Positions 8,051-17,158 are shown, counted from the first letter of the stretch. The stretch is DNA of 24,027 nt from Candidatus Villigracilis saccharophilus (GCA_016709305.1 JADJNA010000039.1:1-24027), one strand, 5' to 3'. The notes: generated by a model not told the origin, from the letters alone. Translations and numbers: made by a program.

Positions 8051-9925
8051 CTACTTCGTATTCTTTACAAGCGCCGCCTCGATGATCTGCTGCACCCGTG
8101 AAGCGATGCTCGATGGGTCTGGATGCAAGCCTTCCACCAGCAGAGCGCTGTCAAATATCTGCTCAATGATAATATTTTGCAGATCTGAACCTGCATCCAA
8201 CTTAAGCAGGTTCTTTAGAACAGCATGCGATGGATTCAACTCAAGCACCTTCTTGGGAACCTCAAATTCCTTGCCAAGATATCGATACACACGCTGCAGA
8301 TCCGCATTGACCGAATTATCAGCATCTGCCAAACGAGCCACTGATTGATAAAGGCGGTTACTTGCACGGACATCGGTTACACGATCACCCAAAACCTGCT
8401 TGAAATAGTCTACAAGCGTATTGAAATCCGTATCAGGGATTTTTTCTTCTTCGGTTTGTTCCTTCGGCTTTTGGGTCGTATCCACATCCGCCTGGGATAC
8501 GTTCTTCAATTCTATTTCTTTATACTTGTGAAGACCCATCAGCATAAATGAGTCCATCGGATCGGTCAACAACAAGACTTCCGTCCCCTGTGAATGGAAG
8601 TAATCCAAATGCGGACTGCGTAAAACAGATTTCGGATCCTCGCCTACGATATAGTAAATCACCTTTTGCCCATCCCACATGCGCGCAACATACTCTTCGA
8701 GTGAAGACCATGCATCGGGAGCCAAATTCGTCTTGAAACGCAATAATGGATTAATCATGTCGGCATCCATTGGAGTGGCCGCAATCCCTTGTTTCAAATA
8801 CGCGCCAAATTCCTGCCAGAAAGTGTGATATTTTTCGACATTATTTTTCGCAAGGCCTTCCAATTCCTTGATCACCTGATTTGTCAGAACCTTCTTCAGC
8901 TTCGGCATCAACCCGCTCGACTGAACAGTTTCACGCGATACATTGAGCGGCAAGTCTTCCGAGTCAACCACGCCTTGTACAAAGCGCAAATATTCGGGCA
9001 ACAGATCCTTGTTGTATTCATCTATCAATATATTACGTGAATACAACTTCAAGCCGTCTTCTTTTCGCAGAGAAAACATTCCTCGTTCTGCCTTGCTAGG
9101 AATATACAATAACGCATACAGTTGCACTGGCGCGTCTGTGGAAACATGTATATGGCTCAGTGCGTCTTCAAAGTCCAATGTGGTCTGGCGATAAAATTCC
9201 TTATATTGCTCTTCGGTCACCTCCTGCTTGGCTGTCCGCCAAAGCGAAGTCTGTTTATTGACCGCATCCTTGCTATCGCCCACATAAATCGGAAAGCCAA
9301 TGTAATCCGAATGTTTGTGGATTGTATTCTTCAAGCGGAATTCTTCTGCGAATTCAAGAGCATCCTCTTTGAGCTTGATCTCGATGCGCGTCCCCCTCTC
9401 GCTCATATCTGCTCCGCCGATCTGATAGCTGTCGTCACCCGTGGCATACCATGTGACAGCCTCTGCCTGCGGATCAAATGAATGCGATGTGACTCGCACC
9501 CACTCAGCCACCATGAACACGGAATAAAAACCTACGCCAAATTGGCCAATGACCTGGGTAAGATCAACCTTTTGGTCCTTGGTCGCATCCAGGAATTTCC
9601 TCGCGCCTGACTGGGCGATCGTGCCAAGGTTCTCGATGACTTCATTTTTTGTCATACCGATACCCGTGTCTTGAATGGTGATCGTGCGGGCATCTTTATC
9701 AACATCTATGTGAATCTTTAACTCCGCAGTTGAATCCAGAACATTTTTGTTAGTAACCATCTCAAAACGCAACCGATTTAAAGCATCTGAAGCATTCGAG
9801 AGCAGCTCGCGTAAAAATACTTCACGATCCTTGTACAACGAATGGATCAGGATGTTTAGCAGCTGCTTTGTCTCTGCCTTAAATGTAAATTCCTGCATAT
9901 TTGAGGTCGAAGTTCCGTCGGTCAT
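8051..9925 (-). CDS. htpG: Molecular chaperone HtpG (bacterial Hsp90)
   Basis: 624 residues, the normal length for HtpG. The N-terminal GHKL ATPase is complete: LRELLSNASDAL with the catalytic Glu and Mg-binding Asn, DTGIGMTKNEV for nucleotide binding, and GQFGVGFYSVF as the lid glycine motif. The middle domain (DYIGFPIYV, ...SLWR, LYIPSKAERGMF, PLNVSRETVQ) and the C-terminal dimerisation domain (DRVTDVRASNRL) follow. The eukaryotic MEEVD tail is absent, as expected. HtpG is a cytosolic ATP-dependent dimer that remodels client proteins, often with DnaK. The start is fixed by AGGAG (minus strand, 9933-9937) about 7 bases upstream. No CIRCE element or clear sigma-70 promoter was found in the 130 bases upstream. 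Confidence 0.97.
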   Translation of the reverse strand: MTDGTSTSNMQEFTFKAETKQLLNILIHSLYKDREVFLRELLSNASDALNRLRFEMVTNKNVLDSTAELKIHIDVDKDARTITIQDTGIGMTKNEVIENLGTIAQSGARKFLDATKDQKVDLTQVIGQFGVGFYSVFMVAEWVRVTSHSFDPQAEAVTWYATGDDSYQIGGADMSERGTRIEIKLKEDALEFAEEFRLKNTIHKHSDYIGFPIYVGDSKDAVNKQTSLWRTAKQEVTEEQYKEFYRQTTLDFEDALSHIHVSTDAPVQLYALLYIPSKAERGMFSLRKEDGLKLYSRNILIDEYNKDLLPEYLRFVQGVVDSEDLPLNVSRETVQSSGLMPKLKKVLTNQVIKELEGLAKNNVEKYHTFWQEFGAYLKQGIAATPMDADMINPLLRFKTNLAPDAWSSLEEYVARMWDGQKVIYYIVGEDPKSVLRSPHLDYFHSQGTEVLLLTDPMDSFMLMGLHKYKEIELKNVSQADVDTTQKPKEQTEEEKIPDTDFNTLVDYFKQVLGDRVTDVRASNRLYQSVARLADADNSVNADLQRVYRYLGKEFEVPKKVLELNPSHAVLKNLLKLDAGSDLQNIIIEQIFDSALLVEGLHPDPSSIASRVQQIIEAALVKNTK

Positions 9926-10057
9926 GAATTAACTCCTGTATGGAAAATATTGGTCAAGCATAACAGCATTTTTTGAAATTTTATATCGCCTATGTCAATA
10001 TGCCAGTAAGAGTTTTGTTAGAAAAATATCAGCAGGTTCATTGGTAGAATAGGCCAC

Positions 10058-11935
10058 ATGAACTCCTTCTACCTTTCGTCAATTCACCACGATGGATCTA
10101 AACGATATGTGACCTCACCATCAGGCATCAATTTGCAGTTGGGCGATGAAGTCACAATACGTCTGCGCGCCGCAAAGGGTGCGCCCATTGAGCGCATACT
10201 GCTCCGCACCTGCCCAGACGGTGAGCAGTTTTTTTCTGAAATGCAGATCGACGATACGCAGGAATCACCGGTCTGCAACTGGTGGCAGGCAAATCTGCGC
10301 TCGACCATGCCAGTGACTGCCTATCGTTTTTTGCTATTCACCACGGATGGGATCTGGTGGTACAACGGCTCAGGTCTCCATCGACATGTGCCTACTGATG
10401 CGGAAGACTTCCGCTTATTGGCTGATTACGCCGCACCTGACTGGGTGCATGACAGTGTCTTTTACCAGATATTCCCTGACCGGTTTTCAGATGGGGACCC
10501 GTCCAATAATGTCAAACAAGGTGAGTTTGAATATCAGGGCGTAAAATCACAAGCACGGAAATGGGGCGAATCTCAAAGCAGTTGGCCCGAAGCCATGGTT
10601 GAGTTTTACGGAGGTGATCTGACAGGCGTGGAGCAACGTCTCGACTATCTAACCGACCTCGGCGTAAATGCCATTTATTTCAACCCGATCTTCACCGCCT
10701 TAAGTAATCACCGTTACGATGTCGTGGATTATTTCAATGTGGATCCGCACTTGGGCGGCGATTCTGCTTTAATCTCGTTGCGGCAGCGAACGAAAGAACG
10801 CGGGATGCGCTTTATTTTGGATATTGTCCCCAACCACAGCGGAGTAGGGCATCCATGGTTTAAGTCTGCTATTGAAGACTCCAACTCCCCCACAGCCGAA
10901 TACTTCAATTTTCATTCACATCCTGATGAATATGAATCCTGGCTTGGCGTACGTAGCCTGCCAAAACTTAATTATCGCAGTCAAAATTTACGCGAGCTGG
11001 TCTACGCTGGTGCAAATTCAATTTTCCGTTATTGGTTAAAAGAACCATTTGCGGCGGACGGTTGGCGCGTGGATGTTGCCAATATGCTTGCCCGCCACGG
11101 AAAAGATCAATTGGAATCTGAAGTTTGGACAGGTATTCGGCGGGCAGTGAAGGAAGAAAATCCAAGCGCTTATTTGCTCGGTGAAAATTTCTTCGACAGC
11201 AGTTCACAACTACAAGGAGACCATCTCGACGCAAGCATGAATTATTTTGGTTTCTCAAACCCGATCGGATTCTGGCTCAATCGTTTCGAGGTCAATCAAC
11301 ATGCCACGCCTCACAATGTAAGATCATCAGTTCCTTGGCCCACGCAGGCATTGGTAGATTCATGGCAGGCAAGCCGCGCATCGATCCCATGGCAGATCGC
11401 GCGCCAGCAGTTTAACCTGTTAGGCTCGCACGATACTCCGCGCATCTTGAACATTCTCGATCAAGACCCGGCCCGCAATCGTCTGGCGGTTGCCTTCCTG
11501 TTAACTTATGTCGGCGTGCCATGTATTTATTATGGTGACGAAATCGGTATGAGCGGAAAAGACGGTCTCGAAGCTCGTAACTGCATGATTTGGGACTCAA
11601 CTCAATGGAATATCGATTTACGGATCTTTTATCAAACCTTGATCAAACTACGTAGAACATCACCCGCGTTAATTGACGGAGGTTTCCAGACCTTGCTCAT
11701 TGAAAAAAATGTATTAGCATACATGCGCGATTCCGACGATGAGCAGATCATTGTGATCGGCAATCGTGGTCCCGAAGAATATCCTGCAGGAGTTTTACCT
11801 GTTGATCAGGGTGCGATCCCAGACGGCAGGGTATTTCAAGAGTTATTCAGCAAACAAGCCAGCATAGTAGTAAACGGAAACTTACCACTCCCGTCATTAC
11901 CCGCTGGTGTTCAAATTTGGAGATCTGCCGCATAA
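10058..11935 (+). CDS. GH13 alpha-amylase family enzyme, maltodextrin glucosidase (MalZ)/neopullulanase-like
   Basis: 625 residues. An N-terminal beta-sandwich (about 1-125) precedes a TIM barrel beginning at DSVFYQIFPDRFSDGD (132-147). The conserved GH13 regions are present: DIVPNH (255-260), DGWRVDV with nucleophile Asp339, LLGENF with acid/base Glu376, and GSHDTPR with Asp459. A C-terminal beta domain follows. The stretch from VDVANML to DASMNYFGF closely resembles E. coli MalZ, so hydrolysis of maltodextrins or cyclodextrins in the cytoplasm is likely; neopullulanase or cyclomaltodextrinase activity is an alternative. There is no signal peptide. It is followed 30 bases later by ppc, with which it may be co-transcribed. 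No strong Shine-Dalgarno precedes the ATG. Confidence 0.9.
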   Translation: MNSFYLSSIHHDGSKRYVTSPSGINLQLGDEVTIRLRAAKGAPIERILLRTCPDGEQFFSEMQIDDTQESPVCNWWQANLRSTMPVTAYRFLLFTTDGIWWYNGSGLHRHVPTDAEDFRLLADYAAPDWVHDSVFYQIFPDRFSDGDPSNNVKQGEFEYQGVKSQARKWGESQSSWPEAMVEFYGGDLTGVEQRLDYLTDLGVNAIYFNPIFTALSNHRYDVVDYFNVDPHLGGDSALISLRQRTKERGMRFILDIVPNHSGVGHPWFKSAIEDSNSPTAEYFNFHSHPDEYESWLGVRSLPKLNYRSQNLRELVYAGANSIFRYWLKEPFAADGWRVDVANMLARHGKDQLESEVWTGIRRAVKEENPSAYLLGENFFDSSSQLQGDHLDASMNYFGFSNPIGFWLNRFEVNQHATPHNVRSSVPWPTQALVDSWQASRASIPWQIARQQFNLLGSHDTPRILNILDQDPARNRLAVAFLLTYVGVPCIYYGDEIGMSGKDGLEARNCMIWDSTQWNIDLRIFYQTLIKLRRTSPALIDGGFQTLLIEKNVLAYMRDSDDEQIIVIGNRGPEEYPAGVLPVDQGAIPDGRVFQELFSKQASIVVNGNLPLPSLPAGVQIWRSAA

Positions 11936-11965
11936 CCCGCTGTTTTTTCGATATACTTCCCACTC

Positions 11966-14671
11966 ATGGAACTTTCCGCATCCATTCACTTACTCGGCGA
12001 CATCCTTGGCAATATCATCAGCGAACTTGAATCGCCAGGGTTGTTTGGCATTGAAGAACGCATCCGCGCAGCCGCGAAAGATCGTCGGGGCGGAAATGCA
12101 GATGCGCGCCACCAGCTCACGGTTGAGGTTGAAGCGCTTGACACCGATTCGGCACGCGCTGTTTCAGCCGCATTCACCACTTACTTCGACCTGATCAATC
12201 TTGCAGAAGAAAATCACCGTGTACATCAACTACGTGAAAAAGAAACTTCACTTCACCCAAAGCCGCAAGATGAATCAGTTGGCGCTGCCATCGAAACTTT
12301 AAAGAATAATTCCGTATCTACCGAACAAATGCAAAGGCTGCTTAATGATCTCTCCATTGAACTAGTACTCACCGCTCATCCGACCGAAGCTCGCCGCCGA
12401 ACTGTCGTATCAAAACTTCAGAGAATCGGGCATTTGCTGGATCGACTTTCAGGTAATCGCATTTCAACACGCGAATACAAAAAAATCCGCGAAGGCATGT
12501 ACGCCGAGGTTGTCTCATTATGGCTGACAGACCGCCACCGCAGCACACGTCCCGCAGCAACCGATGAAGTCCGCACGGGGTTGTATTTTGTTGAATCTGT
12601 TTTTTGGGATACTCTCCCGGAGATCTATGCTGACCTTAATCGGGCCCTCGCCTCACACTACCCTAATGTTGTCCCGCCTTCGAGTTGGCTTCATCTTGCC
12701 TCCTGGATGGGCGGAGATCGTGACGGCAACCCAAATGTGACTCACAAAATCACTGCCGAAACATTACGCCTGCACCGCGGACTCGCAGTGGAGAATCATC
12801 GACGGATCCTGCAAGACCTTGCACGCCGCCTAAGCTTAAGTAATCGCCGCCTACCGCCATCTCCAGAAATCAGCGCCTGGATCGAATCTCGCCGCCCGCT
12901 GCCCCCGCATGTCAAATTCATTGAAGAACGCTACGCCGCGGAACCTTACCGTTTGGTTCTCTCTCTGCTTTCCGCCGACCTGGCCGATGCCTCACAGGAT
13001 GAAATGACTACGCGCCTGCTGGAGCGGACTCCGCATCAGGCGCGAATTAACTTACAACATTTGCTTAACCCGGTTGAGTTAATTTCCAACAATCTACCTG
13101 AAGCGCTTGCGCTTGATAAGATACAAAAGGTTCTTAACCAACTGCACATCTTTGGCTTGCATACAATGCGTCTGGACATCCGCGAAGAGTCAACCCGTTT
13201 TAACTCCACGGTTGATGAAATTCTGCGCGCCCTAAAGATCACCACCGACTTTATGGGTATGACCGAAGAGGCAAGGCTTAAACTTCTGGCACAACTCTTA
13301 TCTTCACCTCCGCCTGAGCTTTCATCAAACCCCGGAGCGACCCCTGCCTCAGCTGAAACATGGGCATTGTTCCAATTGATCAAAAGAGTGCGCGACGTCT
13401 ATGGCAGAGAACTCCTAGGTCCCGTGGTTATCTCCATGTGCCGTTATGGATCGGATGTATTATGTGTTCTGCTTCTGGCGCGCTGGACGGGCTGCGACAA
13501 TAATTTACAAATCGTGCCACTCTTTGAGACCATCGAAGATCTAAAGACAGCCCCCTCCATACTCGAGGAGCTTTTCACCCTCCCCCTTTATCGCGAACAC
13601 CTTGTTTCATGCATGAACGCGCAGATGGTCATGATCGGTTATTCAGACAGCAACAAAGACGGCGGATACGTCATGGCAAATTGGGCGTTGTATCAAGGAC
13701 AGGAAAATATCACACAAGTCGCGCAAAAGCACAATATATCCTTGACTATTTTTCACGGACGCGGCGGAACGATCGCACGCGGAGGCGGACCCGCTAACCG
13801 CGCCATCCGCGCCCAGCCACCAGGCAGTATCAATGGGCGCTTCCGATTGACCGAGCAAGGGGAAACGATCGCGGCTCGTTACTCTAATCCAGAACTTGCC
13901 CATCGTCACCTTGAACAGATCGTTAATGCGGTTTTACTGGCTTCCTCTCCAGCAAAACTAGAAGTTGCGATTCCGTCATCGTGGCGCAAAGTAATGGATC
14001 AAATGGCCGAAATTTCACGTTCCAATTATCGCCAGCTGGTATACGGAACACCGGGTTTTATAGATTTTTGGCGTTACGCAACTCCCCTGGATGAGATCAA
14101 AAGAATGCACATCGGCTCACGTCCAGCCGCGCGGACTCAGAGCGGCGAAGTCTCTAAGATCCGCGCCATTCCGTGGGTATTTTCATGGATGCAAAGCCGG
14201 TTCAATTTGCCAGGCTGGTTTGGTCTGGGGACAGCCCTACATTCCATAAGAGATAATGATCTTCTGCGCGATATGTATCAGAATTGGGCGTTTTTCAAAA
14301 CCATGCTGGACAACACTGAAATGTCCCTGATCAAAGCCGATATGGAGATCGCATCACTGTATGTTGAGCTTGTTCCAGACAAGGATTTAGCTGGCACAAT
14401 TTTCAACACCATCCAAAACGAATATGCCCTGACCAAGTCCGCTGTCCTTTCGATCAGCGGTCACACAAATCTGTTGGACGCGGAACCGATCACACAAAAC
14501 GCGGTCCAATTGCGCAACCCTTATATTGATCCATTGAATTACATTCAAGTGGAAATGCTAAGAAGGGTGCGCGCTTTGACAGATCCTGAAAGTGCCGAGG
14601 CCGATGCTTTGCGAGAGGTTATAGGTTTAACAATCAATGGCATCGCTGCGGGGCTGCGGAATACAGGTTAA
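11966..14671 (+). CDS. ppc: Phosphoenolpyruvate carboxylase
   Basis: 901 residues, a normal length. It makes oxaloacetate from phosphoenolpyruvate and bicarbonate, replenishing the TCA cycle in the cytosol. Signatures are VLTAHPTEARRRTV with catalytic His138, GGDRDGNP (249-256), MIGYSDSNKDGG, and FHGRGGTIARGGGPA (from 596) with the catalytic His597 and Arg599. RAIPWVFSWMQ and the C-terminal Arg-Asn-Thr-Gly end (898-901, the family's conserved terminus that binds effector aspartate) are also present. It starts 30 bases after the GH13 gene and no terminator is seen between them. The downstream hairpin at 14776 is the first terminator candidate. Confidence 0.97.
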   Translation: MELSASIHLLGDILGNIISELESPGLFGIEERIRAAAKDRRGGNADARHQLTVEVEALDTDSARAVSAAFTTYFDLINLAEENHRVHQLREKETSLHPKPQDESVGAAIETLKNNSVSTEQMQRLLNDLSIELVLTAHPTEARRRTVVSKLQRIGHLLDRLSGNRISTREYKKIREGMYAEVVSLWLTDRHRSTRPAATDEVRTGLYFVESVFWDTLPEIYADLNRALASHYPNVVPPSSWLHLASWMGGDRDGNPNVTHKITAETLRLHRGLAVENHRRILQDLARRLSLSNRRLPPSPEISAWIESRRPLPPHVKFIEERYAAEPYRLVLSLLSADLADASQDEMTTRLLERTPHQARINLQHLLNPVELISNNLPEALALDKIQKVLNQLHIFGLHTMRLDIREESTRFNSTVDEILRALKITTDFMGMTEEARLKLLAQLLSSPPPELSSNPGATPASAETWALFQLIKRVRDVYGRELLGPVVISMCRYGSDVLCVLLLARWTGCDNNLQIVPLFETIEDLKTAPSILEELFTLPLYREHLVSCMNAQMVMIGYSDSNKDGGYVMANWALYQGQENITQVAQKHNISLTIFHGRGGTIARGGGPANRAIRAQPPGSINGRFRLTEQGETIAARYSNPELAHRHLEQIVNAVLLASSPAKLEVAIPSSWRKVMDQMAEISRSNYRQLVYGTPGFIDFWRYATPLDEIKRMHIGSRPAARTQSGEVSKIRAIPWVFSWMQSRFNLPGWFGLGTALHSIRDNDLLRDMYQNWAFFKTMLDNTEMSLIKADMEIASLYVELVPDKDLAGTIFNTIQNEYALTKSAVLSISGHTNLLDAEPITQNAVQLRNPYIDPLNYIQVEMLRRVRALTDPESAEADALREVIGLTINGIAAGLRNTG

Positions 14672-14728
14672 ATGCAGCCATATGCAAAAAGTGATTTTCA
14701 TCATCTATGGTTCAAAAAGGTTTATATG

Positions 14729-14734
14729 TATAAT
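14729..14734 (+). promoter_or_regulatory. Candidate -10 box (TATAAT) before the CoA-binding gene
   Basis: A perfect TATAAT lies 85 bases before the start codon at 14820, in the gap after ppc. The hexamer 17 bases upstream (TATGGT) is a poor -35, so promoter strength is uncertain. If used, the leader would include the terminator hairpin at 14776-14807. Confidence 0.35.
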
Positions 14735-14775
14735 CACTGAACACTGGTGGGTTTGACCAAACTTCAGTTCAATTG

Positions 14776-14807
14776 ATCGAAGCCACATGGCTTCGATTTT
14801 ATTTTTT
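14776..14807 (+). terminator. Intrinsic terminator between ppc and the CoA-binding gene
   Basis: ATCGAAGCC (14776-14784) and GGCTTCGAT (14789-14797) form a perfect 9-bp stem with a four-base ACAT loop, followed by TTTTATTTTTT to 14807. It is a textbook terminator, placed 104 bases after ppc. The next gene's AGGAG begins on the very next base, so the hairpin may act either as the ppc terminator or as part of the leader of the following gene. Confidence 0.85.
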
Positions 14808-14819
14808 AGGAGAATTCTC

Positions 14820-15311
14820 ATGGCAAAAATCGATAACCTTGTACAAAACTTTCTCGCGCAAAAGAAGATCGCCGTTGTTGGTGTTTCAGATAAACGCGAT
14901 ACAGGCTGTAATTTGGCGTATACCAAATTCAAGGATAGTGGATATCAGGTCTTCGCCGTCAACCCGCGTATTTCCACGTTTAACGAGGCACCTTGCTACG
15001 CAGATCTGAAATCCATTCCCGAACCTCCCGATGCCGTCTTCATCCTTGCCAACCCCAAGGTCACGGAAGAGATCGTGCAGCAATGTGTGGATTTGGGGAT
15101 CAAGCATGTCTGGATGCACTGTATGATGGGAACAAAACCTGGTCTCGCTGCTGGAATGACGAGCGTTTCGCAGTCGGCGGTTGAGATGTGCGCAATCAAT
15201 GGCATCGAGGTCATCCCCGGATCCTGCCCGAATCAATTCTTGAATCCGGACGGCGGTCACAAATTTATGCTGGGGATGTGGAAGTTGTTTGGATTTATGA
15301 AAGTTAAGTGA
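14820..15311 (+). CDS. CoA-binding domain protein (YccU family)
   Basis: 163 residues from the ATG at 14820, chosen because AGGAGA (14808-14813) precedes it by the right distance. An upstream in-frame ATG (14787) lies inside the terminator hairpin loop and is rejected. A single Rossmann domain resembles the CoA-binding domain of succinyl-CoA synthetase alpha: KKIAVVGVSDKRDTG at the N-terminus, GYQVFAVNPR after the second strand, and PPDAVFILANPKVTEEIVQQ. A C-terminal part with several Cys residues (CMMG, MCAINGI, GSCPNQF) follows. The family binds CoA but its physiological role is not settled. No partner gene is adjacent. Confidence 0.88.
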   Translation: MAKIDNLVQNFLAQKKIAVVGVSDKRDTGCNLAYTKFKDSGYQVFAVNPRISTFNEAPCYADLKSIPEPPDAVFILANPKVTEEIVQQCVDLGIKHVWMHCMMGTKPGLAAGMTSVSQSAVEMCAINGIEVIPGSCPNQFLNPDGGHKFMLGMWKLFGFMKVK

Positions 15312-15352
15312 ATTATTCAGGAATATTAATTTTGGTCGTGCATATCAAACCT

Positions 15353-15895
15353 CTAGGGAGAAATATTGATCCGAAGAAATACCGGGTCTCCAAAGGCGAT
15401 TCCATCCGGACCATAAGCCTGCCACGCACTTTCAAAAGTTCCTGCAACTGTAGGCGCTGTGAAAACGATTTGCAACATGGCCTGAGTCCCAGCCCGTGCC
15501 GGGAACAGGGGCAATTCATTTGAAACGCCAAATGTCTCACCGCCGATCCATTTGAGGCGGTAGGATGAATCCCAATTGCAGGTTCCGCTGTTGGAAACAA
15601 GCCATTGTTTGTCCATGGCAACACCAGCTACAACGGTTGTATCATCCGGGATCGTAATGTCTTCAATAAATGTCAGGTTACTTGTGCAAGGCCCTGTCAA
15701 TGTGGGTGTCAATGTTGCCGTTGGTATTGCTGTAAATATCACTGGTATGGCTGTATCTGTTGGGATTATCTGAGTGGGAAGAACCTGCGTCGGCGGGCGG
15801 AAAGATGTCGGAGTGGCCTGAGGCGAACATGCCTGGGCTAAGATCAAACTCAATGAAACCAAAAGCAGGTAAGGGCGAGACAGGAAGCGAAGCAT
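15353..15895 (-). CDS. Lipoprotein with NBR1-like FW (Ig-like) domain
   Basis: 180 residues from the ATG at 15895. A signal peptide (MLRFLSRPYLLLVSLSLILA) ends in a lipobox with lipidated Cys23 (LAQAC). A Thr/Pro-rich linker (about 25-70) follows, then one FW domain with KQWLVSNSGTCNWDSSYRLKW and FESAWQAYGPDG. FW domains bear the conserved Trp pairs of the autophagy receptor NBR1 and occur in many Chloroflexota surface lipoproteins; their ligand there is unknown. A longer version from GTG at 15919 is rejected because that codon lies inside the hairpin following recA. An AGGA lies close to the chosen ATG. It is probably anchored on the outer face of the membrane. It may be read through from recA. 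Confidence 0.85.
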   Translation of the reverse strand: MLRFLSRPYLLLVSLSLILAQACSPQATPTSFRPPTQVLPTQIIPTDTAIPVIFTAIPTATLTPTLTGPCTSNLTFIEDITIPDDTTVVAGVAMDKQWLVSNSGTCNWDSSYRLKWIGGETFGVSNELPLFPARAGTQAMLQIVFTAPTVAGTFESAWQAYGPDGIAFGDPVFLRINISP

Positions 15896-15909
15896 GTCCT
15901 GATTAAACC

Positions 15910-15939
15910 ATAAAGTCACAGATTTCTCTGTGACTTTAT
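15910..15939 (-). terminator. 13-bp perfect hairpin after recA
   Basis: ATAAAGTCACAGA (15910-15922) and TCTGTGACTTTAT (15927-15939) are perfectly complementary around a 4-base loop, which reads GAAA (a GNRA tetraloop) on the minus strand. It begins 20 bases after the recA stop. On the minus strand the stem ends in CTTTAT then GG, so the U-tract is weak and read-through into the lipoprotein gene is possible. On the plus strand a T-rich tail follows. Confidence 0.6.
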
Positions 15940-15959
15940 TAATCTTTTAAATGTCAGGC

Positions 15960-17078
15960 TTACAATTCTTCTTCCGCAGCGCCAACGCTCATATCATTAC
16001 TGCCTTCGCCGCCAATATCGAGCGGAAGAGCAATCTCGCCGCTGAGAGCTTTCTGACGGATAATACCCTCAATCTCATTCATCATATCGAGGTTATTGCG
16101 CAAATAATCCTTTGCATTCTCGCGTCCCTGTCCAATGCGGATGTCTCCATAGGAGAAGAAAGCGCCGCGTTTCGTGAGCACCTCGAATTTGGTTGCCAGA
16201 TCAAGCACATCGCCGGCTTTTGAGATACCTTCGTTGAACATAATGTCAAACTCGGCAGTGCGGAACGGCGGCGCAACCTTGTTCTTGACCACTTTAACAC
16301 GTGTACGATTCCCGATCACTTCCTCACCAACTTTGATGGATTGAATGCGGCGCACATCGAGACGCACCGAAGCATAGAACTTAAGCGCCTGTCCGCCCGT
16401 TGTGGTTTCAGGGTTACCAAACATCACACCGATCTTCTGTCGCAATTGGTTGGTAAAGATAACCGAGGTTTTTGTTTGATTGATCGCGCCTGAAAGCTTG
16501 CGCAAAGCCTGTGACATCAAACGAGCCTGCACACCCATTGTCGCGTCGCCCATATCGCCTTCGATTTCAGAGCGTGGAACAAGGGCGGCGACAGAGTCGA
16601 CGACGACCACATCCACAGCACCGGAACGCACAAGGGTTTCCGCGATCTCAAGCGCTTGTTCACCTGTATCAGGCTGTGAGACAAGCAGGTTGTCAATATC
16701 TACGCCAAGTTTTGCGGCATAGGAAGGATCAAGCGCGTGTTCCATGTCAATAAAAGCCGCCGTACCGCCGAGTCTCTGGGCTTCGGCAACAATATGCTGA
16801 CAAAGCGTGGTCTTACCTGAAGACTCAGGTCCATAGATCTCAATCACACGCCCACGCGGAATACCACCTACACCAAGAGCTATGTCAAGCGAGAGCGAGC
16901 CGGTAGGGATAATTTCTGTAACCATACCATGCGCTTCGCCAAGGCGCATAATGGAGCCGTCACCATATCTTTTTAAGATATCGCCAACAGCTTTGTCAAG
17001 TACGGCGCGTTTGGCTGTATCTACATTTTGAGTTTGTGCTGGTGTTTCTGTTGCGCGAGTGGATGATTTACGTGCCAT
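15960..17078 (-). CDS. recA: Recombinase RecA
   Basis: 372 residues from MARKSSTR. This start is fixed by GGAGAA (minus strand, 17085-17090) 6 bases upstream; the longer open frame to 17165 would cross its own promoter and is rejected. Walker A is GPESSGKT (83-90). Walker B (VDVVVVDSVAALVP), the L1/L2 loops (EGDMGDATMGVQARLM, GNPETTTGGQAL) and the acidic C-terminus (AAEEEL) are present. RecA forms ATP-dependent filaments on single-stranded DNA for homologous recombination and triggers LexA self-cleavage. The gene has its own promoter with an SOS-type operator. The N-terminal tail (about 1-25) is a Thr/Ala-rich extension before the conserved core. Confidence 0.98.
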   Translation of the reverse strand: MARKSSTRATETPAQTQNVDTAKRAVLDKAVGDILKRYGDGSIMRLGEAHGMVTEIIPTGSLSLDIALGVGGIPRGRVIEIYGPESSGKTTLCQHIVAEAQRLGGTAAFIDMEHALDPSYAAKLGVDIDNLLVSQPDTGEQALEIAETLVRSGAVDVVVVDSVAALVPRSEIEGDMGDATMGVQARLMSQALRKLSGAINQTKTSVIFTNQLRQKIGVMFGNPETTTGGQALKFYASVRLDVRRIQSIKVGEEVIGNRTRVKVVKNKVAPPFRTAEFDIMFNEGISKAGDVLDLATKFEVLTKRGAFFSYGDIRIGQGRENAKDYLRNNLDMMNEIEGIIRQKALSGEIALPLDIGGEGSNDMSVGAAEEEL

Positions 17079-17130
17079 GTTTAGTTCTCCAATAATTTTT
17101 GATTGTGTCTTTACGGTTATGTGTTGCGAG

Positions 17131-17158
17131 AGTATAGCACATATGTTCAGTCCGTCAA
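17131..17158 (-). promoter_or_regulatory. recA promoter with LexA (SOS) operator in the spacer
   Basis: On the minus strand, TTGACG (17153-17158) and TATACT (17131-17136) are separated by 16 bases, a good sigma-70-type promoter 53 bases before the recA ATG. The spacer holds GAACATATGTGC (17137-17148), one base off the GAAC-N4-GTTC operator recognised by LexA of Gram-positive type. Repressor bound there would block RNA polymerase. The -35 box overlaps the stop codon of the upstream M23 gene (17155-17157). Confidence 0.8.

Noticed and set aside
7965..8348. Open frame of 127 codons on the + strand
   Set aside because: It lies opposite the 3' end of htpG, with no ribosome-binding site and no recognisable protein pattern.
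9122..9481. Open frame of 119 codons on the + strand
   Set aside because: Fully antisense to htpG, whose protein is unmistakable.
9993..9998. TTGACA on the minus strand upstream of htpG
   Set aside because: No acceptable -10 box at 15-19 bases spacing; the only TATAAA-like sequence is too close.
14787..14819. Upstream ATG extending the CoA-binding protein
   Set aside because: It lies in the loop of the terminator hairpin; the ATG at 14820 has a good AGGAGA.
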